64,000 nt of DNA, taken from assembly GCA_016584305.1 (NCBI GenBank), contig JACEEZ010022614.1, positions 1 to 64,000 of the forward strand, read 5' to 3'. Positions 55,401-64,000 of the stretch are shown piece after piece. A model generated the notes under the pieces. It ran no database searches. It was not told the DNA's origin and worked only from the letters and a program-made list of their open reading frames with translations. Each line of letters starts with the position of its first letter. Position 1 is the stretch's first letter. The stretch comes from Chionoecetes opilio. Its lineage: Eukaryota; Arthropoda; Malacostraca; Decapoda; Majidae. The position numbers and the translations under genes are program-made.

Positions 55401-58400
55401 CTATGACTCACGATTGACGAAAAGTTTACACTGAGTGGTGAGAGTAAAGTAATATATATATATAGCCAGTTATTAAATGATAACAATTTTTCTTCACTCC
55501 TCAGTCCCAATTCATTTGGATATAGGTTTCCTGCCATATGTTTATGGTCTCGTAGTCACTGGTGACGTCACGGGAAGAAGGTTAAGAGAGAAGGTAGACA
55601 GCCACTCTCTATCTCTTTCAACCCGACACCCGAGTGGAACGGTCGTGTGGAGGGAGTGATTCCCCTGCAACCCTCAAGAAGGCATGTGAGTGACGGTGTA
55701 CTTATAAGGATGTCTAGTGCGTTGATTAGTTCATGACAGACTTGTAACTTATGATATGTTATCAGGGTCTGGTGCCTGGAACAGTGAGCTGAGCGGAGTG
55801 CGTGGTTGATACCCTGAATTGACCCACGTGTGTGATGGCGGCGATACTTGTGTGTTGCTGAGCTGAGCGGAGTTGGTGACCAGCTGGGACACCAGTATAT
55901 AGAGCTAAGGCCCTATTGTAGCTCCGTTATTCATTTATGTAGATAGGTATAGTACCTACCCAGCTAACCATCACCGGCGGGCCGACGTAGGCCGTAGAGC
56001 GGCGAACGGCGGCCGCCGGCGGCAAATTTACCTCCGTCAGCCCTCCGGAGGCCCGCTGGTGTATTTTCAGACGGGATAATTTACTATGTTGAAATTAATG
56101 TACAGACTTTCAAGAATTAAATATTTCTATGTGTAAACATTTTGAAACAACAGTTATATGATTATCTTGCTATAGTATTACATCAGTAGTGACAAGCAGC
56201 GGCAACTTGACGTCAATCCTCCGGAGGCCCGCTGGGCGCTGGTACGTATTTGTAAGTGGGAAATATTCATTTCATATTATATATATTAACACAGTAATAT
56301 ACATAGTATCTCAATATCGGTACCATCACTATTATTAGGCCTGTTCAAGCTATTAAAAATTGTTATAGAAGTTTTTATAATAGTTTATAGAAATTATCAT
56401 ATTTCAGTTTATTTCAAATATTTCCAGCTTAATCAGGAACACCGAGAGATACATAGAAATAAAGATGAGATACGTAGCTACATAGGAAAGAGTTTACATG
56501 GAAAAAGGTTATCAGTTAGTCTATGTGTGTAGCTATAGCGCATTTTCGTGACGTTCACCGCCCTGGTTCAGTCCAGTCCGGACCGGGTCAGGGTGGACTG
56601 ATGGTCGCGAAAATACATCGAGACTGGCCCCGTCCCATTCGTCGTTCCTATTGGCTGGGGATCGAGTGGCGTACTGAACTGAACTGTGGAGGCGGCAGCG
56701 TCCATCTTTCATATCCTTTTTGCCGTCCGCTTTAACCTGTGCTGAAGACTTTACACTACCACTCTGTGATACTTTAGTCTTATGTCGCCATCATGTGTTT
56801 CATGTCTTATCAGCAGCACGGAAGCTCCTGTCGCCTTCCCCGCTGACTGTAGTGGCACATGCGCCAGTTCTCCCCACACTGGTCCAAGGTGGTCCTGTAT
56901 GTGGGTCGGACCGGACTGGACTGGCTTGACCGTTCTAGACTGCCTCGCAAAAACAGTGACCGCCCGGGACTAGCCCAGTCCAGACCGGGCCAGAGCGGTC
57001 GCGAAAATACGCTACTAGTATCATATAAAAATAACATTTGATTAATTAACCGAGCAAAGGTTACGGGATAACATGTGCACAAGATCATATTTTCCTTATT
57101 TCAATACTTCCACATATTATCAACACATATCAATACTCAACGGTACACCTAATAAGGAATTTGTAGATGATGGAGAATTAACATGGATAATATGATTAAT
57201 ATCATGATTTAGCACAGAATATTATTTGAATTAGAGAGAACTGCAACTCCGAAATGCCAGTGGTCGCTGGTAGTTTTAACTCACATTTGGTGAAAAGTTG
57301 GTCAACTTGAAAAAAAAATATGGCTTATTCCACTGCACTTAAAACACACAAGTATAATATTAGAACGTTTTCTTCTATATGTATATTGTATAGAAGCCTG
57401 ATTCTGTAAAACATTGTATATAACCAAATAACCAAGTAGTTATAGTTGAGGAGGCGAGGTAATGCTACTCTATGATATTATATATCAATAACGAATGTTT
57501 AGAAGTTATCTATACCTAGGCAGTCATATTTTCCTGTTATTATTGTGTATCATCAGATAGAAAGCCTAGAAGTGCAATGAGTCGACGCGTGAAGTGGCAA
57601 TGTTTTGATTCAATCTCCCCGCCACAATCTCCCCGCCCACCACTCCCGCCGCGGCACGTCGCCTCCACAATTATAACCTACATTGTCGCAGCACAAGCCG
57701 ATTTCGGCATTCTTTATTCTTCGTTTTTCCAAGGCATTGCTTATTTATTTTGACAAGCGTTTGCCAGACGCAGCAGTACTGTCTTAGAAAACAGTGTGAA
57801 CATCGCCCAATTTTACATGCCACAATATCATGTAAAAAATCTATTAAGCTTTGCTACTCAGGCGAGTAATTTGCATTAATTGCTATTATAGAACGTTCCC
57901 TCGTAATGCATGTCACCCATATAATTAGTAGAACAACAGAAGAACTATATTTTTTGTATTCAGATGCGGTGCATCAATATTTATTGCGAAATTAATTTAT
58001 GAAAAATATTAGTCGCGGAGCCAAAACACAGTAACCAACCTTTGAGTTAAAACTGCCAGCGACCACTGCATTTCTCGAGTTGCAGTTCTCTCTAATTAGA
58101 GAGAACTGAAACTCGAGAAATGCCAGTGGTCGCGGGCAGTTTTAACTCAAAGGTTGGTCTACTGTGTTTTCCTCCGCGACTAATATTTTTCATAATTAAT
58201 TTCGCGATAAACATTGATGCACCGCATCTGAAAACCAAAAATATAGTTCTTCTGTTGTTCTACTAATTATATGGATGACATGCATTACGATGGAACGTTC
58301 TATAATAGCAATTTAATGCAAATTACTCGCCTCGTGTAGCAAGGCTTAATATATTTTTTACATGTATATTTGTGGCAGTAAAATTTGGCGATGTTCACAC

Positions 58401-61400
58401 TGTTTTCTAAGACAGTACTGCTGCGTCTGGCAAACGCTTGTCAAAATACAATAAGCAATGCCTTGGAAAAACGAAGAATAAGGAATGCCGAAATCGGCCT
58501 GTTGCTGCGACAATGTAGGTTATAATTGTGGAGGCGATACGCCGCGGCGGGAGTGGTGGGCGGGGAGATTGTGGCTGGGAGATTGAATCAAAACATTGCC
58601 ACTTCACGCGTCGACTCATTGCACTTCCAGGCTTTCTATCTGATTGATACACAATAATAACAGGAAAATATGACTGCCTAGGTAAAGATAACTTCTAAAC
58701 ATTCGTTATTGACTATATAATATCATAGAGTAGCATTTACCTCGCCTCCTCAACTATAACCTCCTTGGTTATTTGGTTATATACAATGTTTTACAGAATC
58801 AGGCTTCTATACAATATACATATAGAAGAAAATCGTTCTTAATATTATACTTGTGTGTTTTAAGTGCAGTGGAATAAGCCCATATTTTTCTTTCAAGTTG
58901 ACCAACTTTTCACCAAATTGTGAGTTAAAACTGCCAGCGACCACTGGCATTTCGGAGTTGCAGTTCTTTCTAATTCCCAGCTATCAATGCACTAAACTGC
59001 CAGACGTACGATAGTCATTACAAAGGGTTAAAAACCCAGAAAAGGCCTAAATTGTCACCCTTAACCAGTCGATAACATAATGAGAACTTAGTTATAACAT
59101 GTTTTCGCTCCTTCATTATATCGAAATAGACTGAATAATATAAATGATTGCAGTACGACACGTTTTTTTAGGAATTCCTCGGCAGCGTTGTGTCAGTGAC
59201 AGTGAGTGAAATCACTTCAAATCAGTTACTTGGAGAACGCACAAGCGGGTGGATGTTGTTATGCTGTTCGCCGCAATCAATATCCTTCTACATGGCTGTA
59301 CAGTGTTCCACGTACACCAGCATGTAAACCCAATAACGAAAATGTTTTTGTACTTATGAAATAAACAATGTCCGTAGCAATTATGATCTCCTTTTCATCG
59401 TATTACTGGATAACGACATAGAAATATTTATGGTTATACTTTCTAAGTATATTGCAGATAGAGTAATGTTTTTATAAGTGTTGAACAGCCCATTAGTCTA
59501 TTAATCGGCTAATGGGTTGTGCAACACCCCTTAAAACATTACTATATCTGCAATATACTTAGAAAGTATAACCATAAATATTTCTCAATCAGTTAATATA
59601 ACGGCGGCAAATGGTCATATGCCCTACGGCGGGCCGCTGGGAGCGGCCCGCCGGTGAGCCTCTGAGCAAATTCCCAGCGGCCCTACGTCGTACACTTCCG
59701 TCGAGCCGCCGATAAGACATACGGAGGGCCTCCGGAGGCCCTCCGTCTTTGTGTTTGCTGGGTAATAACTGAGTATAGGAACTTTTGTGTCTGTGTTAAG
59801 CCCGTATGAGAAGTTAGTCGTTTCGGGTATTATTATTTCGAGTGAGTTTTCGGTGAAACCATTGGAGCTGTGATGTGATTACTGATCGTGATGCTTATAA
59901 AGAAACCCTGTTAACGAGTCGTTCATTAAGTTCCAGTTATCATCATATATTCTCTAAATCTTTAGATTTCTTTTTTTTCCCACTTATTGTGGTGGTGGCA
60001 GCGTAATCGCCAGGTTTGTGGAGCCCTTCAAATTAACATCTAGCCAAAAGGGGGGGCACTACACTGGTTTGGCAGGGAATAATGGAAAATAAGTCTAGCC
60101 TAATACTCATAGGGGCCTAGGCCCATACTTATAAAGATTTAGGATTCGTCTTAGACTCGCTCGAGTCTTAAATATGGCGGCCGGCGTCCTAAATCATTTC
60201 GAGCGCATCCTAAATCGCTAAGACTCGTCCTAATTTCGAGGTTTGGCTAGGACAGGGTGTGAGGTGTCCTAGCGAGCAGGGCGGCGGCTAAGACTCGTCC
60301 TAAGCCGTAAACATGGAGTGCTCCACCCACTCCTGAGAACTTTTCGTGACAGGATAGATGTACTGGACGAACTTGTTGATACATAACTAATCAAGCGATA
60401 CCGCTTGGACCGAGAAGGGATTATATATGCGACAGACTAGTGGGAGATGTAATATAAAGCAACACTGAAAAAATACGGCGATCAGTGCATGACAAGTCAC
60501 GAGTGTGTTATTATTCACTCTTTGAGGTAGTCATGTTCCTCCTGCCTTGATATCATGTATCGTGATACAGATTGAAGTGCATCCCCACCAAACTGTTGAT
60601 GAAGAATGGTATCATGTTGAGAATAAAAGCGATTTAGAGTAGGCTCACTATAAATAAAAATGTAAAAAATTGAATAAGTCGTGATTTATTAAGCCATGGA
60701 ACAATATCCATATAACTCTATTTCTCTTCCCACTGCCGTAGTCTTGATAATTTTCTTATTAGTTCTTGATATCATCTGTTAATATACCAAACCCCACCTC
60801 TAACCTAACTTAACAGTTTTTGATTGAAAGAACTAGATTCTAGGTAGTATATGTATCAGCATTATTATTCAATTGCGCCATGGGAAATTGGGTTTAAAAG
60901 ACTCAGAATGAAGAAATCTACACTATGAAACAGGTTAGAATTGTCAGGCTCGAGGATGACCTAAACCAAACGGTAAATATTCCGCAGGAGTTGGCGGTGC
61001 CAACCACCCGGACAATCGCGCACCATCAAATTAGTTTTTTTCAACCTAAATAACTCAACATAACCTAATCCAAATCTACCCTAAGCTTAACATAACCTAA
61101 ACCAAACCTTAACATAACCTAAATCTAACCTAACCTAAACTAAACGTAACCTAACTCAGCAATTTGGTAATAATGGACGATGACTTCGCGGTCGTTTTCA
61201 GAGACACCGATTATTTTTTCCTGGTCTTCAATAGGTGCATTTTCTAATGGAGATAGTTTTATTTTGCGCAAACCCAAAGTTAAAAAAAAAAAAAAATCAT
61301 CACTGAATTTTATGGTACCGTTTCCATTAAAACACTGTATCTCCATCAGAAAAAGCACTTAAAACTTGGCCGGGAGAAATTAGTCAGGGTCTTATAGGTT

Positions 61401-64000
61401 TTAATGAAACCTAACCTAACCTTTTAGGTTTTAATGAAACCTAACCTAACCTTTTAGGTTTTAATGAAACCTAACCTAACCTTTTAGGTTTTAATGAAAC
61501 CAAAACTAACCTGGAAAATCTTAAAAACAAGGTCTCCACGCTAAGCTGACACAAATGTTGGCTCTACGTATTATACTTACTGTCTTTAAGACATCTGTTT
61601 ATATTTTAATGAGTGCCGATCCTTACCCAACAAACACAAAGACGGAGGGCCTCCGGAGGCCCTCCGTATGTCTTATCGGCGGCCCGACGGAAGTGTACGA
61701 CGCAGGGCCGCTGGGAATTTGCTCAGAGGCTCACCGGCGGGCCGCTCCCAGCGGCCTGCCGTAGGGCATATGACCATTTGCCGCTGTTATATTAACTGAT
61801 TGAGGAATATTTATGGTTATACCTTCTAAGTATATTGCAGATATAGTAATGTTTTAAGGGGTGTTGCACAACCCATTAGCCGATTAATAGACTAATGGGC
61901 TGTTCAACACTTATAAAAACATTACTATATAATGCAATATGCTTAGAAAATTTAACCAGAAATATTCCTGTGTCGTTATCCAGTAATACGATGAAAAGGA
62001 GATTGCTAGGATCATAATTGCTACGGACATTGTTTATCTCATAAGTACAAAAACATTTTCGTTATTGAGTTTACATGCTGGTGTACGTGGAACACTGAAC
62101 GGCGTGAACAGCCATGTAGAAGGATATAGGTTGCGGCGAACAACATAACAACATCCACCCACTCGTGCGTTTTCTAAGTAGCCCTAACTGATTATTTTCA
62201 CTCAGACACAGCGCCAGGCGCCGTCAAGGAATTCCTAAAAAAACGTGTCGTACTGCAATTATTTATATTATTCAGTCTATTTCGATATAATGAAGGAGCG
62301 AAAACATGTTATAACTAAGTTCTCATTATGTTATCGACTGGTTAAGGGTGACAATTTAGGCCTTTTGTGGGTTTTAAACCCTTTGTAATGGCTATCGTAC
62401 GTCTGGCAGTTTAGTACATTGATAGCTGGAAATTATTTCAAATATTCTATTCTAAATCATGATATTATTCATATGTTAACTCCATCATCTACATATTCCA
62501 TATTAGGTGTGCCGTTGAGTATTAATATGTGTTGATAATATGTTGGAAGTTATTGAAATAAGGGAAAATATGACCTTGTGTTATTCCGTAATAATCTTTG
62601 CCGCGGTTAATCAAGTGTTATTTCTATATGATACTAGCTACACACACAGACTAACTGATAACCTTTTTCCATGTAAACTCCTTCCTATGTACGTATCTCA
62701 TCTTTATTTCTATGTATCTCTGGGTGTTCCTGATAAAGCTGGAAATATTTGAAATAAACTGATATTTGATAATTTCTATAAACTATTATAAAAACTTTTA
62801 TAACACTTTTTAATAGCTTGAACAGGCCTAATAATAGTGATGGTACCGATATTGAGATACTATGTATATTACTGAGTTAATATATATAATATGAAATATT
62901 AAATATTTCAACATTTTTGATATTTCCCACTTACAAATACGTACCAGCGCCCAGCGGGCCTCAGGAGGATTGACGTCAAGTTGCCACTGCTTGTCACTAC
63001 TGATGTAATACTACATCAAGATAATCATATAACTGTTGTTTCAAAATGTTTACACATAGAAATATTCAATTCTTGAAATTCTGTACATTCATTTTCAACA
63101 TAGTAAATTATCCCGTCTGAAAATACACCAGCGAGCCTCTGGAGGGCTGACGGAGGTAAATTTGCCGCCGGCGGCCGCCGTTCGCCGCTCTACGGCCTAC
63201 GTCGGCCCGTCGGTGATGGTTAGCTGGGTACTTTGTCTACATGGCCGATATTAAAGTAATCGTCCAGACCCATTTTTTTTTTGCCGAATTATGTTGAATG
63301 TACATTCAAAACACCTGATCCACCAAAAATAATTGATTTCCAGGCCTTATTTCCGTAAAAACACGACTTGTGTAAAAAGCGCGCGAAAAAAAAAATCTTC
63401 CCTCCAACAGGGCTACGACTGTTATTGATGACGTCAGAACAGGGACGCCCGCAGACACTCTGTCTGACACCTGTCGGCAAATGTTATGATGAGCGATTGT
63501 ACTTCGGTGTCAGACAGTGAATCTGTCGCTGTGACAGATTTAGAGTACGATGCTCAATCTGACACCGAAAGAAATGACGCTGGTCGCGTATACTATGAGG
63601 AAAACGAACCTCAGATTGTCATGGGATCCTATATGTTTGAGCCCGAGTACGAGGTGGATTAACAGGTGTTAGCAGAGCCTGAGGTTCAGCAGGAGGACCT
63701 GGCACTTCTCCAAAACATGGATTGGTAAATAAGGTTAAACCATGTGTGTGTGGGAATCACAATGAAGGTACTTTCGAGAAAATCCTATGGTTAGTTTTGG
63801 AGCTACAGTCAAACGTCATTACTCGGAAACCACATACTAGCATTAACTACAGCATAGAGTTGGAAATATGCGGGCGGAAGGCAGAAAATGGGACAGCCAC
63901 ACCACCATGCACAGGGTCTCTCACCACAGGGCACGCCACTCCACAACTGGTTTACTTGGTTTACTTGGTCTTGTTAAGAGGCAAAGCCTCACAGTCGTGG

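Overview
The window is animal nuclear DNA, most likely from a decapod crustacean. Four points support this: a spliced single-copy-type gene, several non-LTR retrotransposon families, many TIR elements and MITEs, and interspersed CCTAACC runs resembling the arthropod TTAGG telomere motif. No bacterial operons, rRNA genes or CRISPR arrays are visible. The crustacean assignment is inference from repeat style. The sequence itself proves only a metazoan genome very rich in transposable elements (TEs).

Host gene: one real host gene is recognisable. It is a minus-strand NIFK-type gene (MKI67 FHA domain-interacting nucleolar phosphoprotein) with four coding exons at 40565-40360, 36868-36734, 28782-28674 and 28546-28440. 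All four have consensus AG/GT borders, and the phases join into one reading frame of about 184 residues containing an RRM. Its introns hold most of the 28-40 kb TEs. The C-terminal exon(s) lie below 28440 and were not found.

Layout: 1-7.5 kb holds degraded TIR elements, a 1.4 kb palindrome and a (CT)n tract. 7.6-13.5 kb and 17.4-23.1 kb carry two long copies of one RNase H-containing LINE; the second is full length with a 13-bp target duplication. 23.8-27.9 kb holds a MITE and tandem TTAA-target elements, one of which carries a nested DDE-transposase element. 28.9-36.3 kb (intron 2 of NIFK) has a LINE splitting a minisatellite, a LINE 3' fragment, a complete but decayed hAT-like transposon with transposase (32022-34736), and a CR1-like LINE cut by a SINE. 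37.9-49.2 kb holds more LINE copies, a complete TTAA element full of (CT)n/(TA)n/(GA)n, a hAT-type element with an 8-bp TSD, an RTE-like LINE end and a PIF/Harbinger-like MITE. 50.2-54.8 kb is a minus-strand LINE broken by two foldback MITEs. 55.9-63.2 kb is two inverted copies of a GC-palindrome-rich TIR element, the first containing a MITE and a back-to-back pair of another element. 63.25 kb to the end is another TTAA element with a conserved acidic 5' exon.

Sequence quality is uneven. About 1-2.3 kb, 14.3-16.7 kb and 24.7-28.1 kb are rich in homopolymer errors, and single Ns occur at 14303 and 24719. Breaks in reading frames there may be technical.
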